Assembly (NCBI GenBank): GCA_914767715.1
Contig: OU612065.1
Span: forward strand, 10,848,001 to 10,912,000
Source: Membranipora membranacea
Lineage: Eukaryota > Bryozoa > Gymnolaemata > Cheilostomatida > Membraniporidae
Length of the DNA stretch: 64,000 nucleotides
Reading direction: 5' to 3'
Part shown: positions 1 to 12,467 of the stretch, one piece after another
Numbering within the stretch: the stretch's first letter is position 1
Layout: every line of letters begins with the position of its first letter
Translations under genes and position numbers: made by a program
The notes under the pieces: generated by a model
What the model was told of the DNA's origin: nothing
Databases searched by the model: none
What the model saw: only the letters and a program-made list of their open reading frames with translations

Positions 1-2210
1 ACTTCGCCAAGTAAAAGTATTTTCCAATGAACAACTAGAGATCCATGAGAATTTATACACAATAATAATGCCGTAGCACAGCTCATCTCCTAGTCTTGCA
101 ACACTAACTGTAAGTTGTAGATGATAAATTGATGTCAAGCATGCAACTTCAGTTAGTATCCAATGCTGTTGATAGTGATACCTAGGGAGTTTTTGCGGTA
201 TCAATTAGATGAACAAACTTCATCAGGGTGCTTGGTCACTGGGTGCAGGCCCCAGAGAACTGAGATGAAGGTTCATTGCGTAAGGCAGTCCTCGCACCCT
301 GCTATACTCTGCATAAATCTATCAATATTAACCAGATCAAATGATTCACAGTGTTTTGTGCTGATCATTTTTATTTTTAGGTACATTGAATATAATATGT
401 ATAACGGCCACAGGTATTCTGGCTCGTAGTCACATTGATCCAACTTTTTTGGGTCAAACCAAACGCATATCCTTACTCCAACTTTGGAGAGTGATAGTAA
501 GTCCTTGGGTGAACAAAAGATATCAGGGAGTATGTATGATCTAGGAGTTGGGGACAAAATATAACATTTGTCCCTAACTCCCTGGTATGATTGTATCAGA
601 CATATGAGTTGTCCTCTCAACTAAAATCAATTCTTCTCCCAAGGTAGTCTGGTCATTTAGCTCAATTAGACAATTCGTGCACAAATCGTTTACTCAGAAT
701 GCATAGGTATAGTTTTATCTATGAGAGAGTGATTTGGGAACGAGACCTAAGTAGGGCACCTAAGCTGTTTTTTATTCAAAGAACTTTCAGTCACTCTTGA
801 CAAAATTCTCATCTATCTATGCATTATTATGTAGACTAAACAGCCAAGTCATATCATCCCTGCATGAATATAGATGGTAATACAGCTGTCACAAAAATGA
901 GTCAAGTGAGCTTTCTTAGGCATAGTATAATTATTATTGTGCTTAAATTACGTTAAACAAAACAAATAACGAAAAAAGAAATAAAGGAGCCAGTTATGTC
1001 AGCTCAACAACAAACAAACATGGTATGTAAGAAGAAAAAATAAAAATCCGACCAGAGAGAAAACTTTGATAATAATTTGGTACCCACTTACAGATTACAG
1101 TTGTCAAGTCAGTTCACCGATGTATTTGTTGTCTATTAGAACTCACGATTGATTTGAATCAGCTTATCAGTGCCACTTTGGGCATTTACAATTCAAATGT
1201 GCTTGACTGCTTGAGGTCCTAAACTGAAAACCTAACCCACAAGCAATCAAAAAAATCAATAGATATTAAGACCGAGGAGTTAGACTTCTGTAAAGAGGTC
1301 ATCTGGGGTTCTTTGTGGCACTACGTTGCGGACTCGTATCTCATAGTTGATCGGCAGGTTGCGTGTCGGCATACTGATCATCCAGATGAATTTATTTCCA
1401 ACAATATTATGTTAGACCACTGGGCCATAGGCTGGTTTTAATTTTGTGGTCATCACCTTGTCTTCAACCGTTCTGAAAGGGAAAATTATAATAGGATCAA
1501 TTAATGCAGAAACCAAATGAGATGCTCAACTGTGAAAAAAAGTTCATATTCCTGGGTTAGAGATAGAACTAAGAGGTCATTGAATGAAAGAATTGAATGT
1601 AATATGAAAGTCAAACATTGCTACATACCCAGACAGGTTTTGGAGTAGGACCATGGGGTCATAGATAGATAAGATAGTAGTCTGCCAGTGAGGGTGCTGC
1701 TGCATCATCATCAACATTCCACCAATTCTTTGACTCCCATTCACTGTAACAATGAGTGATTCAATGACAAAAATTAAATACATACATACATAGATTCTAC
1801 AGATTGGTCCAGGAACTGTCTGTAGTGAAAGATCAAGGAGTGCTCTTAGCTAGTCCCTGCTGGTCCTTGGACTTGGTCTTGGTAAGATAGATTGGTTGGT
1901 GACAATCAGAACAGTTCACCTGACAGACTCCTCTCCTCTGCATATATCTTTTCTAAGGTGGCTCTATGTTGAGAATATCTGATAGTGATAACATTAAAAA
2001 GGTCACCTTTCAGTGATCAGGCCAGTGAGTGATGCTCTAACCTCAAAGTCAGGCCTAGGACCCAATTATCAGACTCAGCTATCAAGATGGTGCAGACTTA
2101 GTTGTTAACAATCATACCTCCAAAACCCAAGTTGACTCTAACTTTTTCCGACTGAGTAGTGACAGACTATCAAATTCATGAGTTGTGTTCTCATGGCTTC
2201 AAAATTTGAA
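1..2210. other. Gene-free stretch
   Basis: No coding region, RNA gene or clear repeat could be supported here on either strand. Open frames are short and have neither recognisable domains nor convincing splice sites on both sides. Base composition is the AT-rich background of the window. Old decayed repeats may be present but none is recognisable by eye. Confidence 0.5.
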
Positions 2211-2212
2211 AC

Positions 2213-2323
2213 TAGCCGAGCTGCGCCACACATAAATTGCCTCTAGCCGAGCTGCGCCACATGTAAATTGCATGTAGCCGAGCTGCGCCATTCCGAATTA
2301 TTTTTACCACATGGCGCAGCTCG
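2213..2323. repeat. 31-bp tandem repeat plus an inverted partial copy
   Basis: The core TAGCCGAGCTGCGCCA starts at 2213, 2244 and 2275, giving three copies at an exact 31-bp period with little divergence. A partial copy in opposite orientation (TGGCGCAGCTCG) follows at 2312-2323, so the array can also fold. It sits next to the truncated end of the Gypsy remnant, where untranslated or terminal sequence of such an element would be expected. Confidence 0.8.
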
Positions 2324-2450
2324 TCTGCCGTAGTTTACATTGCATCGATACTGCTCCAAGACCAGATTTGGACGAGTCGACTTGCAGTGTAGTTTCTTTG
2401 ACAACATCAAAATATTGCAGCAGTGGTTCACTGGTTAGTGCCAGTTTGAT

Positions 2451-3496
2451 TTAATCCATGGCTTTGTTTTGTCCAGGACCCCACTTCCAGCTAGCCTCAT
2501 CTACATTCAGCAGTGACCGCAAAGGAGCTGTTATTTCTGTGATGTTTGATATGAAGTCTTGCAAGTTCAGCGATCCCATCAGTCGTTGTATACCTTTACT
2601 ATCAGTAGGGTTTGGCATCTCATTTATAGCCTGGGCCTTTTCTGGGTCAGGTCTGAGACCATCGGCCGATACTACATGGCCTAGATATTTGACCTCTTTC
2701 TTGTTGAGCTGCATTTTATCCTTGTTAAACTTGACATTACACTTGTTTGCCCTTTCCAAAAGCAGCTTCTCAAGTTGTGGTCATGGTCTTCCTGGTCCTT
2801 GCCATAGACTATCGGGTCATCAAAGTATATAGCTACTTGAAGGTCTCCAAACATCTCTTCTACCCTTTTCTCGAACACCTCAGCAGCAGAGTTGATCCCG
2901 AATGGCAGCCGCAGGAAGCAACATCTACCAAAGGGTGTGTTAAATGTGGTGAGTAGTTGGCTCCTTCGGTCCAGGGGTATGTGCCAATATGCATGTTTCA
3001 TGTCTAGAATCGTGAACAGTGTCATTCCAGAGAATTTGTGAGCTATGTCATCTAAAGTAGGTATGTGATGATGTTCACGCTGGATGGCTTTGTTTAGCTC
3101 TCTTGGGTCGAGGCAAATCCGAACACCACCATCTTTCTTCTCAACTACTACCATACTACTGGCCCACTCCGTAGGTTCATCAACTCTAGCAATAATCCCC
3201 GACTATTCCATCTTCTGAAGCTCGGTCTTAACTTTATCTATCATCGAGAGGGGAATTCTCCGAGCCCTGTTGACAACAGGCTTGATGGAGGGGTCTATCT
3301 TGATCTCGTGCTCCCTTTCCAAACACCCGATGCCTTTGAAGCATTGATCGAATTCTGCAATTATGTCAGCGGTTTTGACGCTGTCAACCCGCCGAACTAG
3401 CTTCAGGTCTACACATGATGACAGGCCCAAAAGTGGACATCTTTCATTGTCTGCCAGCTCAAATTGCACTTTTACTTGATAACTCAGTAGTACCAT
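2451..3496 (-). pseudogene. Reverse transcriptase of the Gypsy remnant
   Basis: Three overlapping minus-strand frames (3496-3203, 3154-2681, 2759-2451) together make the Pol linker and RT. Visible RT blocks are KKDGGVRICLDPRELN, LFTILDMKHAYWHIPL, TPFGRCCFLRLPFGI and the catalytic loop YFDD, then the thumb/connection KYLGHVVSADGLRPDPEKA. Both YXDD aspartates remain, but frameshifts near 3180 and 2750 and the loss of RNase H and integrase make it non-functional. Confidence 0.85.
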
Positions 3497-3872
3497 GATT
3501 CATGATAACATCGCCATTATAATCTATTAGCCTAGCACTGCTCGGCTTGATGTCTGCACCCAGTGCTTTTGCTATCTTTATTGGCAGAATGTTGGCCTGG
3601 GCACCGGTGTCAAGTTTAAACTTGACATCCTGCTGGGAATCTCCATAGCAAAGGCTGAATGTTTTGAACCAGGAATCTTTAGCTTGCCCAGTGACCATAC
3701 CTACAAATAGGTCACTCATGCTCATCTCCTTAGTTCTATCCGCAATGGTGTTGATCTCCTTACGAGTGCTGTTACAGACTGAGGCAAAGTGGTTCTTGCC
3801 ATTACATTTGCGGCAGGTTTTGCTGTAGGCAGGACACTTTCCTTTGACGTGTTCATAACCGCAGTATTTACA
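3459..3872 (-). pseudogene. Nucleocapsid zinc knuckles and retroviral-type aspartic protease
   Basis: The frame opens with two adjacent knuckle-like motifs, CKYCGYEHVKGKC (short spacing) and CRKCNGKNHFASVC (classical CX2CX4HX4C), which bind element RNA in this family. About 70 residues later comes FKLDTGAQANILP, the catalytic DTGA of a retropepsin, which would mature the polyprotein. The frame ends at 3459 and the following Pol sequence overlaps it in another phase, so Gag, PR and RT are now in different frames. No independent promoter is visible. Confidence 0.8.
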
Positions 3873-4035
3873 GCTGAGCTTCCGGAGGCAGGCAAAAGGG
3901 GCATCTCCTTGTCAACAGCAGCGACAGTCTTACTAGCTCCTAAACTTTCTAGTTGACTTTTGGTGACCTCTGATGCTCTAATCATCTCAATTGCACCCGG
4001 GAGAGCAATGTCTGGGTTCTGTAGAAGCTTCTCTT

Positions 4036-4524
4036 TTAGTTGAGGTTTCCTATGCCAAATACGCATCTGCAGAGAATCATCATATCTCTTAATTCACCAA
4101 AATCACACATAGCTGCCTGGGTCTTTAACCTCTTAACAAACATGTCAATAGACTCACTTTCCGCTTGGGTTAGCGACCAGAATACATACCACTCAAAAAG
4201 GGCATTTTTCCTTGGGTTGAAATATTCATCAAACTTGGCCAAGACATCTGGTAATCTGTTAGCATCCTCACCTGCATCATCATCAAACTCAAACTGATCC
4301 AGAATCTCCACAGCATCTTCACCAATACAATGACGTAGTATGGCAATCTGCCTTATCCAAATAGGACCATTGCCTGCAGGCCGAGCATCATTAGCATAAG
4401 GTTGGACTACAGAGTTAATAGCTAACAGGTAATTCTCAAAGTTTCTCTTCCATTTCCTCCAGTTTTCAGCCTGGTTACCATCAAAACTCAACTGGGAGGG
4501 AGGGGCAAGACCAAGGGCATCCAT
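4036..4524 (-). pseudogene. Gag-like fragment of the Gypsy remnant
   Basis: A frame of about 160 codons begins with MDALGLAPPS and then carries the signature of metazoan Gypsy Gag: FDGNQAENWRKWKRNFENYL near residue 15, then a helical stretch and a segment around SLTQAESESIDMFVKRLKTQ. Gag would package element RNA in cytoplasmic particles. The frame ends near 4036, but the Gag-like sequence continues in a second frame to about 3900 (a stretch with KLLQNPDIALPGAIEM), showing a frameshift. The start was chosen at the ATG at 4522-4524 because Gag similarity begins there. Confidence 0.75.
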
Positions 4525-4764
4525 GATGACACAACACCACAGACCAGCAGCAGCAGCAAGCAAGGCAGGGCAATCACCAGATCTGGACCACAGATCACAG
4601 CAAACAGCAAATCGAGCCACCTACACAGCAACAAGTAGGCAGCACAAATCCAAAACAGCAAACAATCCAGTCACTGTCAGCTCCAACCAGGGTTCACAAC
4701 ATGTAAGCTGCCACCATGTTGTAAAGTATAGTTACCTGGTGAGTGTATGTCTTGTGGTTCTTTA

Positions 4765-5381
4765 TACCGTAAGGTAGCGTATTGTAGCCACATGGTTGAT
4801 ATCCATGAGTGGTTATAACTTAGTCAAGCATACCGCGGTTTTAATAAGGGCATTGTTTCCAAATTCTATAGGCAGGTGGCTAAGGAGTGAACATTACATA
4901 CTAACTCAGTTGTAACAAGTTAGCAGCGACTATATATCTCTTATTTTTATTAACAATATCCGACCTCAGAAGAGACATATAAAATTGTTGAGCTCAATGT
5001 AGTGACCTTGACCTCAAGCAGTTGTTTGCCTCGTTACAACTACATAAGATTATCATCCAATTAGAAACGATCTGACCAAAAGTTAACCAATCAGCATTCT
5101 TCTTCTCCAACCAGTCGATGCAATGCTTATTATTATGGCAGACAGAAATGTATCATAATGTTTTGTTTTGAAGAAGTAAGTAGGACAGCCGTGGGCTGTG
5201 GTGAAGTCAGTGCAGTGTGGTGGGAGGGCATTAGCATGTAACACATAGTGTGCACATTTCTTGATCATTATATTGCCTGGGCGGCTAGATATTGTGGTTA
5301 AATGACAGTGGGCTTGCTGGTGTGATATGGCTAAAATCTGTGTTTTGCTTCCACGTGGTTACAATACGCGACCTTACGGTA
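4765..5381. mobile_element. Inverted-repeat MITE, about 617 bp
   Basis: The left end TACCGTAAGGTAGCGTATTG (4765 on) recurs as its reverse complement ending at 5381, giving terminal inverted repeats of about 31 bp with three or so mismatches. The outermost TA on both sides could be the target duplication, which would suit a Tc1/mariner-type origin. The interior has no transposase-like frame, so mobilisation would need an enzyme supplied elsewhere. Superfamily assignment is inference. Confidence 0.75.
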
Positions 5382-6440
5382 GCTAGCCGGCCTAACTAAC
5401 CTAATGAGTACTCATTTAGCTATCTATGTATAAGTTTCTTAGTTATTTGTCAGCTTCAGGATCCTCGTGGTGATTCACTAACTCCAAAACCAAAAAGCAG
5501 CAAGCCATTTGTGTCCTCCACATAAGAGTGCGATCACATGACATGTGATGTAAACAATAATAATAATAATACAACAGTGCAAATACTGTGTAAATTATTC
5601 AACTTAAAACAAATTCAGAATTCTGAAATCAATCTTGGAGCAGAGAGAGCTGAGCATGTTATATATCACCAAAGTTAGCTGATAGTTTATTGGCCCCTGA
5701 ACATAGCGCTAGCCAATTATAGTCTTAGAGACAAATTTATCACTTGAACAAAAGGTTGAGCTTGGCTCACTAAAAGAGTTAGACAGAAGTCAACTAAAAC
5801 AAAAACAAACTGGAGAGATGCAAGGAATTAATGTCAGATTGGCAAAACGACTTTTATAAGCAGCAGAGAAGCTTTTGAAGCAGGTGAGAGGGGGAAAGTC
5901 TTGAGATGAGCGTGAGGATCGTGAGAAAAGGGGGAAAATCGTGAGACTCACGTCAAAGTTGTGAGACTTGGCAGGTCTGATCAATGACACCTGGTTTGAC
6001 TAAATTACAGCGCCCCACCTGGTTTTGCTTACTACCCTCTAAGATTTTGTTTTTGCATAAACTTTTTCTACGGCCCTGGGTGTTGCATAGTTCAATATTA
6101 TATGCAATCGTTGTTTAAATCAAGCTTCTGTGACATGAAGTAACAAGTCTGCATAAATTAACGTTAGCAGTTTTGCCAGTAAAGGTTAAGGGCAGCAAGA
6201 TGATTGAGATTGGTCGGGGAAACCACATGTCTTTCAAATATACAGTGTTATCCATTAACTTTTCCGAATTGAAGTGTTGTTTGAGGGTTTGGTTTGCGGC
6301 TGGACTTGCTTGGTTTTGTGATTCCTTATCAGCTTGATTAGCCTCTATTTTTTATTAATTCACGAGTGGACAACTCCAAATTCAATTCATAATAATCTAG
6401 TGTAGACAACGCATCGTAAAATCGTAGTGTATACATGGTA
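5382..6440. other. Gene-free spacer with a microsatellite
   Basis: No gene recognised. There is an (AAT)n microsatellite at about 5553-5571. The stretch 5896-5975 (ending GTGAGACTTGGCAGGTCTG) resembles in style the dispersed repeat at 16243-16389 and 17757-17901, so it may be a decayed member of the same family. Confidence 0.5.
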
Positions 6441-6469
6441 TTCGTGGGCTTTTCTAAACATTCAACACT

Positions 6470-7460
6470 GTGAATAGAACCAACCTATGGAGGTTGCCAA
6501 ATAGATATGGTTGCCTGAAGAAGTTCACCAATCGCATCAAAGCCTTGCACGAAAACATGAAAGCCAGAGTAAGCGTGATAAGCAAACTCTCAGATCCGTT
6601 TACGGTATCAAATGGGGTCAAACAAGGATGCGTTGTCGCACCAAAGCTCTTTTCCTCATTCCTCACTGCAACTCTAACACATGCATTCAATAACTGTAAC
6701 AGTGGAGTCCTTATCCAAAGCCGCACAAATGCAGTTCTCTTCAACGTAAACCAGTTTAAATCAACATGCAAAACCAAAGATATATTAGTGAGAGAATTGA
6801 TGTTTGCGGACAACACAGCCTTCATTGCTCACAGCTTTGATGATGGTTTTTAAATGCAGCAAAGGCATTTGGACTAAAGATCAACATCAAAAAGACAGAG
6901 ATGATGTACCAACAAGTCCCAGGATCTAACACCAAGTGCCTGAATATCAAAATTGATGATCAAGATCTAAACAGAGTTAGCCACTTCAAATATCTAGGGT
7001 CAACCGTGTCAGACACGAACAAGCTAGACGAAGAACTGAAATCCAGGAAGTCGATAGCCTTTTGAAGGCTGCGAGAACGAGTATGGGATAATAAGCACCT
7101 CACCATCAAGACCAAAGCTGCAGTCAACCGTGCTATCCATGCTACTGTATGGTGTGAAATCACAGACTGTGTATCGCATTACATCCCACAGGCTTAGCGC
7201 ACATATGATGAGGCACCTGAGGTATATTCTTAAGATCAAATGGTGGCACCGCATAAGCAACAAGAAAATACTCTAAAAAACCAAAGCTGTGATAAAAGGG
7301 TACAGTGAAGTGGAGTCTTAAGAATCTTGACATACCAACAAATGGTTGGCAGACGCTGACAAAAACAGAGGGAGTTGGCACAAATATTTTGGAAGCAGAA
7401 GTCATCATCGGAACCGATGGACTCCCAGTAGCCGTGTTAGCTGCTTTGCAATACATTCAC
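6470..7460 (+). pseudogene. LINE (non-LTR) reverse transcriptase fragment
   Basis: The frame at 6470-6853 holds RT blocks typical of non-LTR retrotransposons: a region around LHENMKARV, then NGVKQGCVVAPKLFSSFL (blocks before the active site), then LMFADNTAFIAHS. The active-site loop reads FADN rather than FADD, so one metal-binding aspartate is missing. Downstream, across a stop and frame changes, the thumb region continues (GLKINIKKTEMM, then HFKYLGSTVSDTNKLDEEL). Neither the endonuclease nor a 3' tail is present. It is a dead, 5'-truncated copy on the plus strand. Confidence 0.85.
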
Positions 7461-8636
7461 CGATAATGTGTTGGAGAATTGTGATTATGATGGCTCATAA
7501 AGAATATTCGAAAATTTATTGTATTTTTTCATTGTACAGCAGCCAGTCACAGGCAGTATTAAAAACACAAATTACCAAATGGCTGTTTGGTCATCTCCGT
7601 TTTTCTGTTGTTATTATTATTACGGCCTGTGAAATCCATGTCTGTTGTATTAAGCATCCAGTTTGAGGCCATTTGCAATTTACAGTGGTTTGTTTTGCTG
7701 GTCGTGGTTTTTTCTGACTAAAAACTGAGATCATACTAGTATTTGACACAAAAGAGAAGATACTAATACAAGTTCAAAAACTAGTGATATCCGCTAGATG
7801 CCTAAATGTGATATCAATACAAAAAACATTTTCAAAATCTAATATCCTATTTCAAAAATATTTCCGGATCAATAAACCGCAATTAGTATTTGCCCTTATT
7901 ATCGATTTACAAAATACATTATGTTCTAGAAAGCAATGTTTTTCAAATCATACTTGTGGTTACTTCAGTTATTATGTGTTTTGATATATCAGCCTTATAT
8001 ATATGCTTCTAATCATTTTGAGGTCCATTCATGGCTTAAGAATCTAGTTTTTACCCTTATAGGCGAAATGAGACCATTTTATTATTTAACATCAATCAAT
8101 AACAACTTGTCCGGCTCAAGTGCAATCAATTATACTTCACTTTCATTCGCTTTTGAAGACTTTTATTTATTTTTGATTCATGTAAAAACCTATTAACTTG
8201 TTGACTAAGTTGAATTTCTTGGTGTTAACCCAATTTTGGTTGCATCTGACAAGTGTATATAATTATATATGATGATCTAATAATCAATAATCATCACATA
8301 ACACCACATTATTTCATCGAATTATAAGTCACTGAAAACAAGTCAGTATCAGGTAGCCTCTCAGCCTGCCCAGCTGTGCTTTTTTTATAATCGCACTATA
8401 ATCAAGCATGACACGTCATCTGCTACTTGGTGAGTATAAGTAACTATAAACCAAATCATACTATACTATTATTAAGTTAAATTGAAATTGTTGATTAACT
8501 TTTTTACCTATTTCATATCTTCACATGTTGGTGCATACTTATATCGCAGCAACTGGTTCATCACAGACAACGTTTCATGTTAGAGTGTTTGTAAAGGATC
8601 AGTTAAGACTTATTTGCCCTGGAAGTTGGGATGAGA

Positions 8637-8710
8637 AGGTACTAAAAAGGTACTATTTTTTTCCTTTGGAGTTGTGATCACTTGTTGAAAATAGTACCTT
8701 TTTAGTACCT
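8637..8710. repeat. Perfect 23-bp inverted repeat (hairpin)
   Basis: AGGTACTAAAAAGGTACTAT continues to 8659 and is matched exactly by its reverse complement at 8688-8710, with a 28-nt loop. Each arm itself contains two GGTACT words. It could be the whole or the end of a small foldback transposon. Confidence 0.85.
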
Positions 8711-8933
8711 CAGATTATAATGGGAATATACAGTACTTTGTAACTAAGGCGTATTGTTATGACACAGTGGTTTTGATATTCTGCATGTGATATCAAAACA
8801 CACAGAATTCATCTATTGAATGAATGAGTGAATACAAGGCATTATGTATCTGTCCCATGTGGTTAAGCTGGTAAAATGGGATAGTGTATGACATTTTATA
8901 ATTCAATGACAAAGCTAATGATCTAAATCGAAC

Positions 8934-9107
8934 ATGGCAAAAGATTACAGCTCTAGCTCATCCGACAGTGAGAATGAAAATTACAGGGAGATTAACAGCT
9001 CTAGTGAGAGCGAGATTGAATATCATTTAGGAGGTATTTGTAGCGAATCGACGTCGAGTCCATGTGATTATCAGAGGGAAAATATCTCCAAGTTTAAATC
9101 TCTATGA
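8934..9107 (+). CDS. Small Ser/Glu-rich frame, possible first exon
   Basis: A 57-codon frame starts MAKDYSSSSSDSENEN and continues as an acidic, serine-rich, disordered stretch (SSSESEIEYHLGG) before ending at TGA 9105-9107. A candidate donor (GGAG followed by GTATTT, after about 33 codons) lies inside it, so it could be the first coding exon of a longer gene. I recognise no domain and found no definite partner exon. Chance is a real alternative. Confidence 0.2.
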   Translation: MAKDYSSSSSDSENENYREINSSSESEIEYHLGGICSESTSSPCDYQRENISKFKSL

Positions 9108-11415
9108 CTCAAGTTTAAATCTGTATGATTTCGGCCACTGGAAATAACCCACAGTGCTTTGGCAGATACAACATTTTCTGTTAACCATGGTTACTGCTCG
9201 AGATAGAAATTGGCAATATAAAGGCAAATCAATACATCGCTAAGTATTTCAAGGTTTTGTTTACATTAATATGATGAATAAATGAGATTGTGGCTATGAC
9301 ATTCCAATCAAACTCAGTCTTCAGCCCCCATGAAAACCAGTGATATGCTTCACTTATTAGCTTCATGAATAGCGGCTTTCAATAGAATTTCAATAGAAGG
9401 TACAAAATTTACACAGGTAGATTGTGTGTTTTTCTTGAAAATATGTATTCCCAAATCGCACAGAAATCTAAAATAAATTCTTTGTAAATCTCGACATTTT
9501 AGGCATTAGGATGATGTTGAAATCCAAAGCATGCCATGATTAATACTGGGTAATTTGAGGTTTTGACAATCTTTTCAACAATTTTTTGCAAATATTCTGA
9601 TGTTTAAACACTCAAGGTTTTTTTTGATAAACTGTGTTGTTTACATTGTTTAAAAACTAGAAATTACAAGTCACAAAGTGAATTCAACTCAATAAATTTG
9701 TCATCTAGTTGTTTCGGACTTCAGGGTGATGTAAAATGTAAATGAATTTGACTGCCTCCTGAAGAGGAGTATTGATAATCGTGTTAGCAGTGGGATACCT
9801 GGAGAAACCCTCTATTTTTTCATTAGATCTTGTTCATCTGTGTGCATCACAGATACTCAGCACATCTTAACATAGACTATCAATATTACTGACTGAGTGC
9901 AGCAGGTCTTATGAGAGCACATGTCACTGCACACAACAGTCACTTAGGAAATTAATTTGTCAAGTTTTTGAGTTATTTCGTCAGTATGGATCTGATTTGG
10001 GAGGCTAGTGTTGGGTAAATTGCAAGATTTGGTACAAACTATAAAGCATTGCATTGACCATTTTTTGGTCAATCTGAAATAAGCAAGGCTTTGTCCGCAG
10101 GAAGAATCAATTGCTCCATTATAATCTTATTTTAACAGAGCAAACGGTCTGAAATGAAAATCACTCATTTTCATGCTTGAAAAACAGCTGACAGGGAATG
10201 CGTCAAAGTCATAGTCATTGATTGTAATGTGCAGTGGTTCTTCTAATCTTTTCTTAGACATGGGCTCATAACAGATATAAAGGTTGTTTTGATTAGCGGT
10301 CTCAACTCATCAAATAGTGTTTATACAAATTATAGAACTATCTTTTGAACTTTTATGTCATCAGACAGACTTGTGAGTGACTTTGTGAAGTTGTTTTCTG
10401 ACCACAATAGTCACTAATATTACAGCATTTCCCCAATAACAGGCTCATCACAAATCGCCTGGACTAGTTGGGCGGTGCATGAGTAGGCAACTCAATGTTG
10501 TTAACTTATAACCCCTAAACCTACCAGACCAAATAACCCTGATGACTAATTTTATATGCAAATGCATGTGTGATAGCTGTCTTAATCTGATTTCAAGCTC
10601 AAAAATGATACCAAGAAACCTGTTCCTTTACAAACACTTTAATCATAAATGTCTCACAACTAAGCCTGTGATGCTGAATAGCTAAGTGTGATAATATAAT
10701 TGGAAAGAAAACTCTCTGTTGTGTTAATAATTTCCATGGTTTATATAACATTTTGTCTGAAAGTTACCTTGAGACAAATTATCAACTTTGTGTAACACCC
10801 AATGTTGGTGACTATATCCAATAACTTAGGTCATATACTTTGATTAACAGATCTATGTTTTGTGATATGATTTGTAAACATTCAATTTGTGATTTGATTT
10901 GCAAAAATTTGAACCGTCATTCGGTGTGCAAGCATTTGATTTGTGATTCAATTTACAAGTAATTTGATCTTGTTCAGGCGCAGATCCCAGAAGACTTTAG
11001 AATTCCAGGGTCATTTCCAAAAGATTCTGAGACATCAATGGAAAATTATCAATATCTAAAATGTAGAAAGATCTTAAGATATTACCTAATAATGATCTGT
11101 TTTAATCCTCGTATTCTTGTTGATTGTGAAAAGAAAGTGAGCTGTGTTTTTTTTTGGCCAAGGAGACAAATGCCCTCACTAGCTCAAAGCTGATGAGAAA
11201 CAATGAAAATAAGTGATGTGTTAACTAACAGTATTAAATTATTTGAATTATCATGATTTATTCAAATCTTTGACCAAAACTATCGATGGAAATAATTTTG
11301 TCTAAACCGTCTCTTGGAGCGACCCCCAAGGCCTCATTCATGACAATGATTGAAGTTCAATTACAATTTGTTTTCTTGATGAGGATTATAATCAGCCTTT
11401 CCCACACTCTTGCAG

Positions 11416-11490
11416 ATGCAGGCTGTGAACTCAATATTAACTTTGACCAGCCAACTCCAAATATGACGATGACAATGTTTGAAATTGTAT
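11416..11490 (+). CDS. Candidate upstream exon of the LamG/PAN gene
   Basis: A pyrimidine-rich tract ending CTCTTGCAG precedes an open 75-nt segment encoding GCELNINFDQPTPN and a short Thr/Met-rich run, followed by GTATGG. Both ends are phase 1, matching the acceptor at 14073, and the donor hexamer equals that of the next exon. Short length and lack of a domain keep this tentative. An alternative donor four bases earlier would be out of phase. Confidence 0.35.
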
Positions 11491-12467
11491 GTATGGAATT
11501 GCAACATTCATTATTCGGCAAGTTTTCAATGCATTAGAAGCATACTTTGAGAATCATTTAACGTGTAAGAGAAGACTTAATAATACACCTAGACAGGACC
11601 ATATATACAGCAGAAGTGACACACTCAATTGTGGGTGAGATATGACATTTTAAGGTGTCGTAGCATTGGTGTTATCATAGATTATCTGTCCAAAATTCAG
11701 ATTTTTTTTGTTCATAACTCGATCAATTGCGATTGGATTTAGATTTTGAAAATTGCTATACAATCAGCAGCATCTTGTTAACAACTGTTATGTTATTTCT
11801 TGTCCAAAACATTTTTTTTGCCTAAAATTTGTATCTCACTATTAACAACACGCTCAGGGTCTTTCTAGCCCTAGATCTGGATCATACTAAATCTGAGTTA
11901 TTTGGGATGACAGGGAATACCCCTTAAAGCAACTAAGATCAAACGTTTGAGTTTCCTTTTCTTTGGTTGATGAGGATAAAAATACTCTATGTCATAGCAA
12001 CACAGGTATAGCAGATGAAGACAAATCCTGAAATGCGATTTCTTGATGTGAATATTGAGTTTTTGCTGATGAAAATGATTACAGAAAATAGAAAATTCGA
12101 AAGGCTCCTTGTATTTGTGGGAAGGCGTTGCACCTAAGCTGCCTTGCTGGGGACAGCACTGATCCTGATCATTAGCTCTATACTTTGGTTGTTTGTGTTT
12201 TAGTAGAGTAGACATGCATTTTATATTTGAATCTTCCTCAAATATACATCAACAAGTTTACTCCATTTTATCCAAGTATTAGTTACTTTTAATCCACAAA
12301 GCTTCAGTTTTGTGTTTATGATAAACGCATGTGTATAGAAAAATCCATAACCAGTGCCTCATATCACTTTTTCAAAAAATGTTTTTGAAAAAAAGAGAGG
12401 AAACGGCTGAATCACAGTCTTGTGTTCTACCACATATGTTTAGTATAACCAGTTGAGGGTGTGCTAT

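Larger units (their letters stand above)
2451..4524 (-). mobile_element. Truncated Gypsy/Ty3-type LTR retrotransposon remnant
   Basis: Reading from 4524 down to 2451 the minus strand gives Gag, zinc knuckles, aspartic protease and reverse transcriptase, the usual gag-pol order. RNase H and integrase are missing because the element ends shortly after the RT connection region, near 2451. No long terminal repeats are visible on either side. The frames are broken by several shifts, so this is an old dead copy. Protein style is that of the retrovirus-related Pol families common in aquatic invertebrates. Confidence 0.85.
7461..11415. other. Long gene-free stretch upstream of the LamG/PAN gene
   Basis: No convincing gene was found. 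The region is AT-rich. It contains the perfect hairpin at 8637-8710 and the small acidic frame at 8934-9107, listed separately. Splice-like signals near 8430 and 8549 were examined and not accepted, because their phases do not join to later exons. Confidence 0.45.

Noticed and set aside
273-620. Minus-strand 115-codon frame with protein-like composition
   Set aside because: No recognised domain, and only a weak acceptor-like site; not supported as an exon.
8400-8640. Possible signal-peptide exon (ATG near 8408) joined to an exon at 8550-8638
   Set aside because: The junction phase fits between these two, but the only donor after 8638 is weak and phase 0, which does not join 11416 or 14073, and the hydrophobic stretch is too short for a signal peptide.
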